64,000 nucleotides of DNA from NCBI GenBank assembly GCA_030374735.1, contig JASCIV010000017.1, forward strand, positions 1 to 64,000. The letters run 5' to 3'. Numbering within the stretch: the first letter of the stretch is position 1; every line of letters starts with the position of its first letter. The DNA comes from Gracilaria caudata. Lineage: Eukaryota > Rhodophyta > Florideophyceae > Gracilariales > Gracilariaceae. Of the stretch, positions 8,344 to 19,572 are shown in pieces. Below the pieces are notes generated by a model. That model had not been told where the DNA came from. It made no database searches and saw only the letters and a program-made list of their open reading frames with translations. The translations under genes and the position numbers were made by a program.

Positions 8344-9966
8344 TCATACCGCCGTTGCCAACTCCGGTTCCGCTGCTTCTCGTTCCCGAGCAAGAAGATG
8401 TCGCAGCACTGTATGAAAGTACGCCCCATATGCCAAAAACATGAAAAACATAATGACCAAGATGCAAAACATTATCTTCCCATACAGCCCCAGGTCGAAA
8501 CGGGCTTTTATCTCCGAATCTCTCTCGTCAAGATATGCGGGCAATTCGTTGGCCACTTCCGGCAATGTTGCGTTCTGTCTTACAGCCTCCTCCGCTGATG
8601 TCGCTGTCACGTTCTCAATACTGTTTGCACGAAGTCTCCCACTAGTGATCGAGTCCTTGATCCGTGATGCATACAAATCGGCCCATTTTGTATGTGTCGG
8701 CATATAAAACACTAACGGAACCTGTTCGGGTTCTGATTCGTTGTTATGCAACGTAACACCCTTGGCACGTCTTACCACAATCCATTGTGCCTTCACTCCC
8801 GTTTCTCGTGACAGAGACCGTTTGATTTGCGTCGCCGAATATGTCATCGCCGGAGATACACCTGGCGTCAACGTCAACGAAACAGATAAAAGCCACGAGC
8901 TTGAGTTCCGCCCCGCACTAATCTTCGCAGACGGCCCGACTTCACCGCGCGTGCTGGTGCCTTCCGGTGCGCCGTTCATTTTGATATCGGTGAACAACCG
9001 TCTCCAAGGTGCGTAAAGGAGACGGTTCTTTGTCCCCGTCATCACCTTTCCATTTCTCCCCAGCACCTTGTTCTTCGTGCTAGAGGAGATCAACACCTCC
9101 TTCACTTGATCCGCAGACAGCATCCGGCGAGAGCCGAGAATCAACGCCGCAGTGCCGCCCACAAGAGGTGTTGCCATGCTTGTCCCGGATTTCAACTCCA
9201 TCTTACTATCCGATTCCAACGCCCCCGCAGACATGATTTCAACGCCTGGTGCGAAAATGTCTACACAAGAACCCATATTGTTCTTCACATAGAGCTTGTC
9301 TTCCCTATCCACTGCCGCTACAGCCATTGTGTGCTCGCTTTGAGCAGGGAACAACTTGCAAGCGTCGGACTTGCGGTTTCCCGCAGCGGCTGCAATGAAC
9401 ACCCCTGCCCTCCACAACCTCCGTGCCGCCTCGATGGTACCGGAACATGCCTCATTAGTCGATCCAACCGACATGACGAGTACCGAACGCTCTCCTCGCC
9501 GACGTCGCATTAGACTGTCTTTGGCCACCCACTCCATACCAGAGAGAATATCAGCGCATGAGCCCTTCCCTTGGCAATCAAGCACCTTCACCGATATAGC
9601 TCGTGCTTTTGTTGCCACCCCGCTCTGCGCTCCAACCGCCAATGCAGCAACGTGCGTTCCATGCCCATTGCAGTCTGTCGAGCTTTCTCCTGCACTGCGG
9701 ATGTTCGGACCAAGGATCGCTCGATTGCCCTCGAATTCCTTGTGCGTTGTCCGAATCCCGCTGTCCAACACATAGACATTCACGGGTCTTTGTGCGATGG
9801 ATGACGTGTTGAAAGCGGCCGTTCCGCTCTCAATCTGTTCGCGAGTAAGAGGATTTCTCTGCACTATTCGCTGCAAGTGCCACGGACTCTTCTTACACTC
9901 AGCGCATGGTGTCAGTGAGAATGAGAACAAAATGCACAAGAGGGCAAGACATATGGCTCCTCGCAT
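8344..9966 (-). CDS. Membrane-anchored subtilisin-like (S8, proteinase K-like) serine protease
   Basis: A 540-residue secretory protease. The start at 9966 gives a clear signal peptide (MRGAICLALLCILFSFSLTPCAE). The catalytic residues are all visible: Asp in VYVLDSGI, His in NGHGTHVAA, the oxyanion Asn in AAAAGN and Ser in SGTSMATPLVGG. A domain of about 150 residues with N-glycosylation sequons follows. A membrane segment near the C-terminus (MFCILVIMFFMFLAYGAYF) and a 25-residue charged tail end the protein. It is therefore a type I membrane protease with its catalytic domain in the lumen or outside the cell. ATG 10023 is an alternative start; the open frame reaches 10074 only through TTG. 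Confidence 0.92.
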   Translation of the reverse strand: MRGAICLALLCILFSFSLTPCAECKKSPWHLQRIVQRNPLTREQIESGTAAFNTSSIAQRPVNVYVLDSGIRTTHKEFEGNRAILGPNIRSAGESSTDCNGHGTHVAALAVGAQSGVATKARAISVKVLDCQGKGSCADILSGMEWVAKDSLMRRRRGERSVLVMSVGSTNEACSGTIEAARRLWRAGVFIAAAAGNRKSDACKLFPAQSEHTMAVAAVDREDKLYVKNNMGSCVDIFAPGVEIMSAGALESDSKMELKSGTSMATPLVGGTAALILGSRRMLSADQVKEVLISSSTKNKVLGRNGKVMTGTKNRLLYAPWRRLFTDIKMNGAPEGTSTRGEVGPSAKISAGRNSSSWLLSVSLTLTPGVSPAMTYSATQIKRSLSRETGVKAQWIVVRRAKGVTLHNNESEPEQVPLVFYMPTHTKWADLYASRIKDSITSGRLRANSIENVTATSAEEAVRQNATLPEVANELPAYLDERDSEIKARFDLGLYGKIMFCILVIMFFMFLAYGAYFHTVLRHLLAREREAAEPELATAV

Positions 9967-10449
9967 ATGCCTTGCGCACTTCCGCGAACCCACAGTTAAA
10001 TCAAAGGTAACTCTGGAAACCATTGAGTCTCTTAACGTCAGATATTTTCTCAATTGGAGACCAGTTGGCGACAAGAAACAAAAGTTATTATATGCGACTT
10101 AAGTAAAGACTTTATACACGACCCGAAATTCGCGTTGTCGCATGCGACGACGAAGTTAGGAGATGAATCTCAAGCCGCAAGGAACAGACATCGTTGTCGC
10201 AGTTGCTCGAGCCGCAACTTCAATTCATAGGCAATGCGCTCACCCTCAGCAGCTCGATCAGCATATTGGAGATTACTGTCGGATTATCAGCAACATGCAA
10301 CTTTGTACGTGTTACGCTGTATCATAGAAGACTTTGTCGTGAAGATCAATGTTTTAGCTAACCTACGCCCAAAGACGTAGGGTTTGCTCTCCCGGGTTTG
10401 TTGACACGAATGCAAGCATGTGTATACCCACTCGAAGTAAATCCACAAG
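9967..10449. other. Intergenic region
   Basis: About 480 bp with no gene seen. It contains the 12-bp palindrome GTCGCATGCGAC near 10137 and otherwise looks like the 5' flank of the protease and the 3' flank of the SNF5 gene. Confidence 0.4.
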
Positions 10450-12780
10450 TCAACGTCGGCGTTTTGGGGCTGGTGTCTTCTTCTGAGATGTATTGTACGG
10501 ATTTCTCACTCTAAGCCTTAGCATAACCTTTCTGTCCTCATCCGGTGGCAATGACTGGCTTGATTGAACTGTTGGTTCTGTCTTTTGCTTCTTCGTAACA
10601 TGGACCTCGCTCTTTTCCATCGTGCGTCCAGTAGATTTTTCATCATGACTCTTCCGCACGCCTGACCTCCTTCTTTTTGAAATTCTTGAGAAAAGAATGT
10701 TGTGGCCACTGGTCTTTCGTGAAGGTTGCGTCATCGGAAAAGTGAGCTGCTTTCGTCTTCTCCTATCGAAGGCAGCAGGCATCCAAAGACTGGGACTCTC
10801 GTTTCGCGCAATTCGCAATTTCAAATACGGGCGGAAATCCAAGTTCCGTGTTTGGTATACCTGAACTGCTTCTTCGTCGACTTCCTTACGTGCTCGTTCG
10901 ATGTCAGCGTTTCTCCTAGCTAACTCGGCCAGTTCTATGCGTCGAACAATTTCAAGTTCATGCCTTAGCCTTTCCTCAGCCGCTTTTTTCACGCGTTCAG
11001 CCTTGCGCCGCTCGGATTCAAGTGGAATAGAATCGAGAAGAGGCCTGACGAAAAGATTTCTAATGGCAAGCTCGTTTTCTTCTCGATCTCTTACACGAAT
11101 ATCCTCCGCAGTGCATTTTATCAAAGCCGACCCAACGGGAGGCAGGTTGTCAAGAAGAGGATCATCTTGTGGCAGCCCTTCCCGAGCCAACTTTTTTGTT
11201 TCTTCATCTCCAAACGCAATAGCATGAGCCCGAACAAGCTGCGCTCGCAGTGCTCGAGCAACCTGAGGAGCATGTTCTGGGGATATGTTGGCATCAGTGC
11301 AAAGTAGTTGAGCAAAGAGCTCAGGAGAATTGGCACTACCATACCCGAGATCCCATTCAAATTCATCGCGAAGGACGTGTACAGTATCGCCATCTTTAAG
11401 TTCCACAACAATCTTGATTAAACGGCGGTGTTCTGCTTCCAAGAGATCAGGTGGGGGCGGGCAAATCACACCGGCTTCGAAAAGACTTCGGCGAATTTGA
11501 AACGCCACAGGCGAAACGAACTCTTCGGGGAGTCCTCTTGCGCGTCTGATGTTATCAGCAACGTTTTCCGGTGCAAGATGTCGCTCGTTTACATCCCATT
11601 GAGTAAACATGTGAAGGGTTTTCTCGCCAATGGTCACATATAGTTCAATGGGAATGAGCAACGGCTCTGCCTCTGAAACCTCGCCGGTCCATTTCGGAGC
11701 AACCAACGCATGATAAGCTTTTTCTACAGCGAGAACAGAAGTTGGCTCTTTAGTCTCTTCCGGAATGGGCGGAAAAACAGGACGTGGGCGTTTTCCTGAT
11801 CTTTGCTTTTGAGCTCTTTGCTGAGCGCGACGAGCCCTCTCACTAAGGCGCTTCTCCTCTGCCCGTTTCGACTTTCCCGTTGATGTGGCGTGATCTTGTT
11901 CTGAAGGTTTCTCCTGATCAGCTGACTTTTCACTCTCAGCGCCTTTGCCCGCGTCCGCTCCTCCTGTCTTCGCTGGTTTTGAAGTTGGAGACACAGATGT
12001 GCTCGGGGGAAGTGATGGAGGAGGCGGGGGCTGAGGGCGTGTCCAGGGCGCGGGTTGTAACTGAGGGGGTGGCGGCGGAGGGACAGGCGGGCGACTATCG
12101 GTCACTGTAGGCGTGACCTGTTGAGCAGCAGCGGCGGGTTGAGTAGATCTGTGCGGTGCAACAGTTGTGAGATTAAGAGAATCATAAAACGCTGGACGGC
12201 CTATCGGTCGGGTGCCAGACCGCGCCTCTTCCAAAAACTTGTCAAGATGTCCTTCCGCAAACTTCTCGACGAATATCGCAAGTCGGTCATCAACGTTCTT
12301 CTGATTTCCACGGAAGAGACCGCGCACGTAATGACTCAAACTTCCCTGAGAAACACCAGAAACATGGGACACAAAAGACTGAGTGATGAGGCTCTTGTTC
12401 ATGTACAGAATTGCGCGCACATTATGAAGCGTAGGTGTTTCGTATTGCGAAGAGCCAGGAGGATGGGTCCATTTGGCGGCAATTTCTCGAGCGACGGCTT
12501 GAATCTTCTTCCACCTGACGCCGCCATCGACGGGAGGCAGCGGGGCACCCTGTCGAAACTGCTCACCGCCCAGGGTTGGCGGAAGCATGCTGATGCTTTG
12601 GCGGCGGTTTGCGGAAGAGCGGCCAGTTGAGTGGCGAACATAGCGCGTGGCCTCTGAAGTAGTAACTGCGGCTGCGGCGACCGATGCATCTCCGGCAGCG
12701 GCAGAGGCGGTGGCGGCGGCGGCACGCATCATTTCTCGCAGAGCTTCTTCTGATGGCATGTTTGCAGTAGAACCTCGCAT
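10450..12780 (-). CDS. SNF5/SMARCB1-family chromatin remodelling subunit with N-terminal helix-turn-helix
   Basis: A 776-residue nuclear protein. Residues about 365-560 match the SNF5 domain: LLIPIELYVTIGEKTLHMFT, NVADNIRRARGLPEEFV, then the second repeat IKIVVELKDGDTVHVLRDEF, FEWDLGYGSANSPELFAQLL and QVARALRAQLVRAHA. SNF5 is a core subunit of SWI/SNF (BAF) remodellers and contacts the nucleosome acidic patch. Upstream, residues about 112-176 (VSHVSGVSQGSLSHYVRG, GNQKNVDDRL) read like a CUT- or lambda-repressor-type helix-turn-helix, which is not standard for the family. A proline tract (about 230-270), a basic helix and an arginine- and lysine-rich tail make up the rest. A single exon. Confidence 0.85.
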   Translation of the reverse strand: MRGSTANMPSEEALREMMRAAAATASAAAGDASVAAAAVTTSEATRYVRHSTGRSSANRRQSISMLPPTLGGEQFRQGAPLPPVDGGVRWKKIQAVAREIAAKWTHPPGSSQYETPTLHNVRAILYMNKSLITQSFVSHVSGVSQGSLSHYVRGLFRGNQKNVDDRLAIFVEKFAEGHLDKFLEEARSGTRPIGRPAFYDSLNLTTVAPHRSTQPAAAAQQVTPTVTDSRPPVPPPPPPQLQPAPWTRPQPPPPPSLPPSTSVSPTSKPAKTGGADAGKGAESEKSADQEKPSEQDHATSTGKSKRAEEKRLSERARRAQQRAQKQRSGKRPRPVFPPIPEETKEPTSVLAVEKAYHALVAPKWTGEVSEAEPLLIPIELYVTIGEKTLHMFTQWDVNERHLAPENVADNIRRARGLPEEFVSPVAFQIRRSLFEAGVICPPPPDLLEAEHRRLIKIVVELKDGDTVHVLRDEFEWDLGYGSANSPELFAQLLCTDANISPEHAPQVARALRAQLVRAHAIAFGDEETKKLAREGLPQDDPLLDNLPPVGSALIKCTAEDIRVRDREENELAIRNLFVRPLLDSIPLESERRKAERVKKAAEERLRHELEIVRRIELAELARRNADIERARKEVDEEAVQVYQTRNLDFRPYLKLRIARNESPSLWMPAAFDRRRRKQLTFPMTQPSRKTSGHNILFSRISKRRRSGVRKSHDEKSTGRTMEKSEVHVTKKQKTEPTVQSSQSLPPDEDRKVMLRLRVRNPYNTSQKKTPAPKRRR

Positions 12781-13327
12781 TCTGCACTAGTACGATACTA
12801 GGTCACAAGCACAAGGTGAAGCGGAGCGTAATGCTCCCTGTGAGGAAGAGACACGAAGGTGGCATCCACAAGTTAAGTTCAAAGCTCTTGGGCAGATGGA
12901 AAGCCCTTTATCTTTCACTCTTGCCGGGGACGTGATGCCATGGGCTGGGACAAACCCCGACGTGGATCAAAGAGCAGATGAGATGTCCAACGGCACGAAA
13001 GAGCGCCACTGGCGAAATTTCGTTTCGTTTTTCAATTAAAATGTTAAAAATAATTTAGATACCTCCTCCAAGATGCGATATCTCCTCCAACACCCAACTG
13101 TTTGGTTTCACATTGTACGAAGTGGTTGTGTGAGTTGGTTTCGTTTCAAAGATTGCGAACATGGAAATACAATCTACAAAAGTGCAACGGGTGCATCTCA
13201 ATCATCATTGGGAGCCTCTTCTCCAAAATGATGTATAGAGAGCAAAAAGGGAAAGGACCAAAGGCACGCGATACAGCGTATCTACCAAGCAAAAATCCAA
13301 ATCGGTCCGTACGGTCAAACATCATGC
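12781..13327. other. Intergenic region upstream of the SNF5 gene
   Basis: About 550 bp of promoter and 3' flank. The phrase ATCTCCTCCAA-like is repeated near 13062-13097. No gene is seen. Confidence 0.4.
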
Positions 13328-15564
13328 TCAAAGGTGAATTCGTTCATTTTCACCCACGTTCGGGGCATCCTTCTCCTGCGTCTTCTCAGCAGCTTTTTGC
13401 TGAGAAACCTCCACGAGTTTCATAAGAGCCTTAGCCGGAGGAAATCCTTTCTCAAGCAACGCATACCACGCCGGATTAACGTTGTCGTGCGCGAACGCTT
13501 TGAATTTCGCCTTGAGGTCCCCAGAGCTTGAAACAAGCTGTTTTCTTAGAGAGGTCGCCGCCTTCGTATCATTCTCATGCACATTCAAACTTAACTTTCC
13601 TTGCATAAAACTTCGGATTTCTTCTTCTTCATATCCAGCTTTGCTGAAGATCATCACAGAGGTGCGGATAACTGCGGGCGCTTCCGCTCGCAAAGCGAGG
13701 AAAGCGTCAACACATATATTCAAAAACCGCCCCCAGATTTTCATTTCCCGAAATGTGGACTCCATATCCGGCGCAATAGCAATTGGAGGGCAGTCAATTG
13801 GCGGACTGATACCCATGGTGAATCCGAAATCAATATGTACAACATGCGTATCATCTTTCACAACAATGTTATCGAAGTGTCGATCCCTCCCTCTGCAACC
13901 ACAAAGCGCATGGCATTCCGTAAACGTGAAATCGATGGTCAGCTCTCTTACTTTCCAGTCGGAACAAAAAAAACAATTGTCACTCACCCGGTCACATAAG
14001 TCCCGATGTACGATCCAGCGGCCGACCGCAAAAGGTCTTCGACCCTCTCGGAATCCGATGCAAAACTCTGTCGCCACTTCCTCCAGTCAAAATCCTTTAG
14101 AGAAACTAAGCCGGTCATAGCCTCCATAAATCCTGTTCCCGTCGCAGTCGGGAATATTTCATAGCAATGACTGTATGGTGGCTTCGCGTACCTAGAGTTG
14201 ATAAGACGTGACGACGCCCAAATATGATTGAATACGTTAAATATCATCTCCACAGCTAAGTCGCGCATCAGATTGTCCCCGTTCTTTACCAACAGGCTTG
14301 GAGGTAGCGTCATGTGATGATCATCGCGTTCCCAGTCTGAGTCCTCTGAGGGGACACGAAGCTGCACTATCATGGGGCGAGTAAGGCTTTGGAAGACCTT
14401 TTGAACGATAACAGAACCAACCAAGGCATTGGTTTGGTTAAAGTCCGAAAAATCTGTGAAAGAAGATGCCGCTTCATCTCCGAGATCTGTCGGTGTCGGA
14501 GCAATATCTTGTGATGATTGATCTGTTGTCGGATCCTCACAGAGAGTTAGCTTCGACAACTCAAGATTAGTTAGCGCATCAAGGCCTTCATAATACATAG
14601 GATGCGAGATGGCAACGGCTGGGAACCGATATCCTTTATCAACCTCTTTCACGAAGACAGTTCGAGTCCAAAATTCGAAGGTTTGGAAGTCCATCTGGTC
14701 CATTGACAGTTGAACCTCAATCTGTTTGATGGGTATGGGTTGGTTTTCAATCTCTTGCCAGGATGAGAGCATATCACCAGTTTTGGTCTTAACACGGCAA
14801 TGTCCAGCATCATCGCGATGCAGTTTGAGGTTGCTTCGATACAATCTCTTTTTAGAATCTTTGAACTTGGAGGAGAGACCACCGAACTCGACGATGAGCC
14901 CGTAGTCTTGCATCTTTTGAGCTACCTGAACGGCCTCTTCTCGCGATGTGAAGTTGGCGCGCTCCATAATACCATCCACCAACTCGGACGCGTAGAAAGC
15001 ATCACGGACGGGAATCAGGGACCACTGGAGAGTACGAGTATGAATACCGTGTTCTGGGTGGAGCAAACTTTGAGCTGCAAAGTTGATGACTACCTTCTTG
15101 TCATTGAGATAATCTGAGAGTTGTTTGCTGACGCCATGACGAAATGAAGCAGATGCAGCTCGCGAAAGAGCACCGGAGCTTTCCTGACCTTGATTTTCGT
15201 TCAAGTAATTGTCAAGTGCGTGTTTTGCAGCAAAATAACAATGGCGACGGTGAACGAGTTTGACTTTCCACTGATGGCAGAATGCAGGACTACGAGCAAG
15301 AATCAGGAAGCGTAGTTTGAGACCCCTGCAAGCGGCGACGCGCATGCGTAAAACGGCGACAAGCTTCACATAGTTCTGACGATGAGATGGCGATTCACCT
15401 ATGCGATGCACAGCAGCCAGGATGAGAGGAAGTAGATGGAATATGGTTTCATTGTTCACGGCCAAGAGCGCTTCGTGCGAAAGACTCTCCTCCAAGTCCG
15501 GAGCAAGAATAAGGTTGAGGAGATGGGTTTGATTGAGCTCCAACGGAGCGGATGACGTGGACAT
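13328..15564 (-). CDS. DEP-domain phosphoinositide 3-kinase-like lipid kinase (two exons)
   Basis: Two exons, 15564-13988 and 13892-13328, joined across a 95-nt intron (GTGAGT to GCAG, phase 2), give 713 residues. The join restores the catalytic loop: ...GTYVTG from exon 1 and GRDRHFDNIVV from exon 2, followed by VVHIDFGFTMG, the DFG-equivalent segment of PI3/PI4 kinases. The N-lobe is visible as LLVKNGDNLMRDLAVEMIF. Residues about 165-246 (LIPVRDAFYASELVDGIMER to FKDSKKRLYRSN) look like a DEP domain, which in other proteins docks to membranes or receptors. The segment after DFG (PPIDCPPIAI) is closer to Vps34 than to PI4K, but the substrate is uncertain. No C2 or Ras-binding domain is recognisable. 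Confidence 0.82.
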
Positions 15565-16769
15565 GTTGGAGACAGGATATCGATCCTGTTAAAGCCCAGT
15601 TCTATAAGTTTCCCAGGGGATAATGATATTGCGGTTAGGCGATAGCAAGAGTCGACGTTAGGTTAACCCAGAGTGTCGCGTTGTGATGATATCCTGGCAT
15701 TTGTAACGGAAGTTGTTAGGTCAGGTGAGATTCTCACCATGCATGAGAACAAAAGGCAGCCGCTTAATTTGCAGCGCACCCTTGTACAGATTCTGTACTG
15801 CAGAATCGTATTCAGAAAAGGGCCAAAGCAAAAAAAGGCGCTTCTTACCGCACTTTCCGCCTCCGTGAACAACTTGCGAGACACAGCCGCTCCATGATCT
15901 AGGACAGACAGATGGGGATCTGCGGTGAAGATGCGAACTGAGAGGTGCTTTGCCAAGCACAGGGTTGCACATCCTCCTGTCCTGCATCATTTGAACTTCA
16001 AATTTTGAAGATGTAGATAGCATAAACAGTACGAAGGTAAGAGGGCTGTAACTTTCGTAACCGGGAAGGGACCGTATTCATGTATTATTCGTAACCTTCT
16101 TACCCCTTACACGCGAACACGTCCACGCCGTGACTCTGTGCAACCCTCAGATTCTAAACTTCTCACACCATCAACCGGCCAACACAGACAGGTGCCGCGG
16201 TTTCCGCTTTCGGCGTACTAGGCAATGTACAACAGCTATCCCTCCCAAGATCCCGTCACAGTAAACGGCGTCTATCTATCGCGACGGGGCCGGCAGTGAA
16301 TGGTGAAACTTAGTTGGGGCAAATGCAGATTGGAGCGACGGTTCCGTAAGACGGCAGAAAACGCTAGTGTAGCTACAATCTGATGTTCTAACAACCATGC
16401 TACAGCCTCAATTCCAAACGGTTCTCTCCCCATGTGAAGCGGCGACACTTGATATGTGCGACATGAGTTGATGATGCTTTACCAGGAACACGGTACCGAT
16501 ATTCCATCACGATGAATGGGCCAAATCCCCAAGTATTGTGGGGTACAATAGGCCCCTCCCAGTTGTGCAACAAACGTCTCAACGTTGCAGCGAATTCCCA
16601 GACTACCTTTGTATCTAGCACAAAGGAGGGCGGCTGAACGCGTGTACCCTTGTACTCAGGCGCTTCAAACAAGGAGCGAATTCTCCAGCTGCGTTCTTGC
16701 GCCCTCTCAATGGCGCCTTCCGCAAGTGAGTGAACTCGGTGCAATATATCTGTACCTGCACTTTTCGGG
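15565..16769. other. Divergent intergenic region
   Basis: About 1.2 kb with no supported gene. It carries one ACCCTTGTA (15778) and one TACCCTTGTA (16645), the palindromic GGTGAGATTCTCACC near 15723, and two GGTAAG-rich arms in inverted orientation near 16036 and 16095. A 142-codon frame at 16400-16828 lacks an ATG start and overlaps the next gene, so it was rejected. Confidence 0.4.
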
Positions 16770-17813
16770 ATGGTTTCGAATCTTCCCCGTGTTGTAATCG
16801 TGATAATTTTGTACACAGTGCTGTCCAATAAGTCGACTTATTATGAGGGAGGAAACTCTACTCCATTTGCGAACGCCGCGGTAGTGTCGGACACTCATGC
16901 TGAGGGTAAAGAGAACGTTCACGATGCATCGCAGCATGTCAACGACTCACTCCGCGACCTCGTTAGCGCACTGGCGGATTTGGGCAAAGCGGTGCTACAG
17001 ATTGTCGTGTTTGTTGTACGCATACTCTGGTTTCCATTTCATCTGTTGTGGATAGTGCTCAGCTTCATTGGCAGATTGGTGTGGATAATTTTGAGGCCCA
17101 TCTTGAGATTTGTATGGTGGCTTTGTACGCCTCTGCACGCCATCATCTTGGACATTGTTCACATTGTGACATCTGTTGTAGAGCTGGTGGCCAACTTTTT
17201 CGTATTACTATGGGCGATGGTGATGTCCGCACCGCCTGCTGTTCACGCTTCCATTGTCGTCGTTTTGTGGCTGATGGTGGCTTTCAACTTCAAGCGCATC
17301 GCCCTGGGTTCAATGTTCGTTTTCAACTCCGTTTGGCAGAACATTAGTTGGGCGCTCAATCTGCTCCGAGACGTGATCAGCGGTCTGACCGAAGTGGCGA
17401 TACTACACTTTCGGCGGCCAAGTGACGTGACGCAGGCAGAGATTGAAGTGAGACTCGCGAGCATCTGGCATCACCTTCGAAACGCGCGTCCGCCATTGGC
17501 AGCTGGCTACGGGCGCAACTCGGGACAATCTTATGGTAGCACTGGACCACCGCGGCACGTCCCGGTGACGCCGTCGCGAGGAAGCATGGCGAATGCCTCC
17601 AGCGGCGCCACAATGGCGATCAACGAGACAACGACGAGTACCGAGCAAAGTGCGGAATGCTCTATTTGTCTGATCGACCTGAATGCGCCAGGGAAGCGGG
17701 TGCTGGCGCTGACCAGATGCGGACACGTTTTTCACGAGGAATGCATTCGAAGATGGCTCTCTACGAACAACAGCTGTCCGATCGACCGCATTCGCGCCGA
17801 AGAGACCAGCTAG
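16770..17813 (+). CDS. Multi-pass membrane RING-H2 protein, probable E3 ubiquitin ligase
   Basis: A 347-residue protein. About four hydrophobic segments lie between residues 75 and 190, interrupted by tryptophan- and arginine-containing turns. The C-terminal 51 residues form a RING-H2: C297-x2-C300, C317-x-H319-x2-H322-x2-C325, then C336-P-I-D339. The last zinc ligand is Asp rather than Cys, as in RBX1. It probably ubiquitinates membrane or secretory substrates; no specific orthologue is recognisable. It is intronless, and a TACCCTTGTA decamer lies about 125 bp upstream of the ATG on the same strand. Confidence 0.82.
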   Translation: MVSNLPRVVIVIILYTVLSNKSTYYEGGNSTPFANAAVVSDTHAEGKENVHDASQHVNDSLRDLVSALADLGKAVLQIVVFVVRILWFPFHLLWIVLSFIGRLVWIILRPILRFVWWLCTPLHAIILDIVHIVTSVVELVANFFVLLWAMVMSAPPAVHASIVVVLWLMVAFNFKRIALGSMFVFNSVWQNISWALNLLRDVISGLTEVAILHFRRPSDVTQAEIEVRLASIWHHLRNARPPLAAGYGRNSGQSYGSTGPPRHVPVTPSRGSMANASSGATMAINETTTSTEQSAECSICLIDLNAPGKRVLALTRCGHVFHEECIRRWLSTNNSCPIDRIRAEETS

Positions 17814-19269
17814 CGGCGTAAGACTAGCGTATGCTCACTAGATACGATGAGAGGACCAGGGAGGGGGGGTGCGGGGATGCGGGGATGCGGGGATGCGGGG
17901 ATGACGCAGGTGTGCGTACGTTCACGAGGACGATAGCACAATACCAACTGAATCAACCGGGCTGATAGTGTCAAGGATAGGGACCCAAGCTAGAAGCCGG
18001 GGCGTTGTGGGCGTTGTCGGGGAGATGCAGCGAGTGCAAATTGGCGAAGGGTGCACAGGTAAGGCGGCGAAGACCGCTTCACAGCGAGTCGTCGATAGAA
18101 CATGGGAAGGGACATAGGCTTGAGGCGCGACGCTCGCCGCCAACGCGCCCATCGCCGCTTCGTGCGAAGGATAACGTTGAGATCGGCCAGCTCAACGTGG
18201 CAATAGTTCATAGGATACTACCTACTGTAGATGTACGCAAACCTGAAAGCGCCGTGGCACGTGTCTGGTTTGACCTCAACATGCATTGTAGCTTGGCCGG
18301 CGTCGTCTTTATTGTGGTCTGTGACCAGTGTCTCAATACAGCCCACATTTCCCCATCAAATTGAGCGCCAGGCTTATTGGAGCATCCGTAGGTTCCTATT
18401 TCTGCACAGACAAATGCGGGCCGCACAGTCGTTTTATCCACTACACGCGCTGTTCATTTTCGCTCAGGTACCGTCGCGCATCATGCTCTGATCCGTTCTG
18501 GGGATACACGAAGCATAAGTAAAGAGCCGGCGCAATTTGCAAAACTTGAAGCTTTGTTAGTGCCAACCGATTCCTCCCCAGCTGCGAATCATCATGTGTC
18601 GGGAAAATTCGTTAGAATAACTGCTCAGTATTTCTCTGTTTCGCCTAGTATCCATCGTTTTCCCATCTGCGGCTCCCCTTCTAAAGATGACAATCGATAC
18701 AACCCGCGTACTACGAGGCAGCCAACCTACAGTCATAATTTTTCTCACTCTTTAGACGCCTACCCTTGTAGATACTGACGATTAGAGATATATGAGAAAT
18801 CTGACAGTTCTATTGTACGTGTAGCAGAGGGGGTTACATTATAATGAAAAGCTTAAAAGCCTTTAAATTTCGATATGGTTAGTTTTATGTACTTGAACTA
18901 GACTGCAACTTACTCTAAAGATCGTCATTAGTGCTGTCGCGCATGGACCCTACGACGTTGTGCACGCCAAGACGCATGGGAATTGGAAGTCAAATTGATT
19001 CGAAAACATCTTCTCAGCAGTCAAGGAATGCGGGCATTCGTGCTAACTTATGCCATCCTCGCTCTGTTTCTCTCTGCACTCGAATTAAGATGTGTTCCAT
19101 TTGTTTGAATTGAAAGCAGATGTTGTGGTGGAATTGAGCCGCAGCTGATCAGCCACTCTAAGCCGTATAAAGGGTTACCGAATTGGAAATTTTCTCTTCC
19201 TGAGTCTGTTTCATCACCCGGCCCCTCCTCCCTCCCTCCCACAATGCGTAGGGAAGACCGTAAGATAGA

Positions 19270-19505
19270 CGGCGGAGGAGGCATCATGTGGAGTAGATGG
19301 TAGTGTAGCGCAGAGGAGGAGGCACCTGGTAGAGTAGGTACATGTGTAGAGGGGAGGAGGAGGCACCAGGAAGCGTAGATAGAGAGTGCAGAGGGGAAGC
19401 AGGAGGCATTATGTAGAATAGAATATAGGGTCGAGTCAAGAGGATGCATAGGTAGAGTAGAAGATAAAAAAGAGGGGGGAGCAGGCATAAGGTAGAGCAA
19501 GTATT
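19270..19505. repeat. Diverged purine-rich minisatellite
   Basis: About six imperfect units of roughly 35-45 bp, each opening with GGAGGAGGCA or a variant and continuing with GTAGATAG- or GTAGAGTAG-like text. The purine bias is confined to one strand. Confidence 0.55.
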
Positions 19506-19572
19506 GAAAAAAGTAGATGGGCGTGGGGGAGGGGAGGGGGGGCTCGCGGGGCGAACTTGGAGTGTAGTAGTC

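Noticed and set aside
16400..16828. 142-codon minus-strand frame
   Set aside because: It begins at TTG with no early ATG and overlaps the start of the RING gene. It has no recognisable domain.
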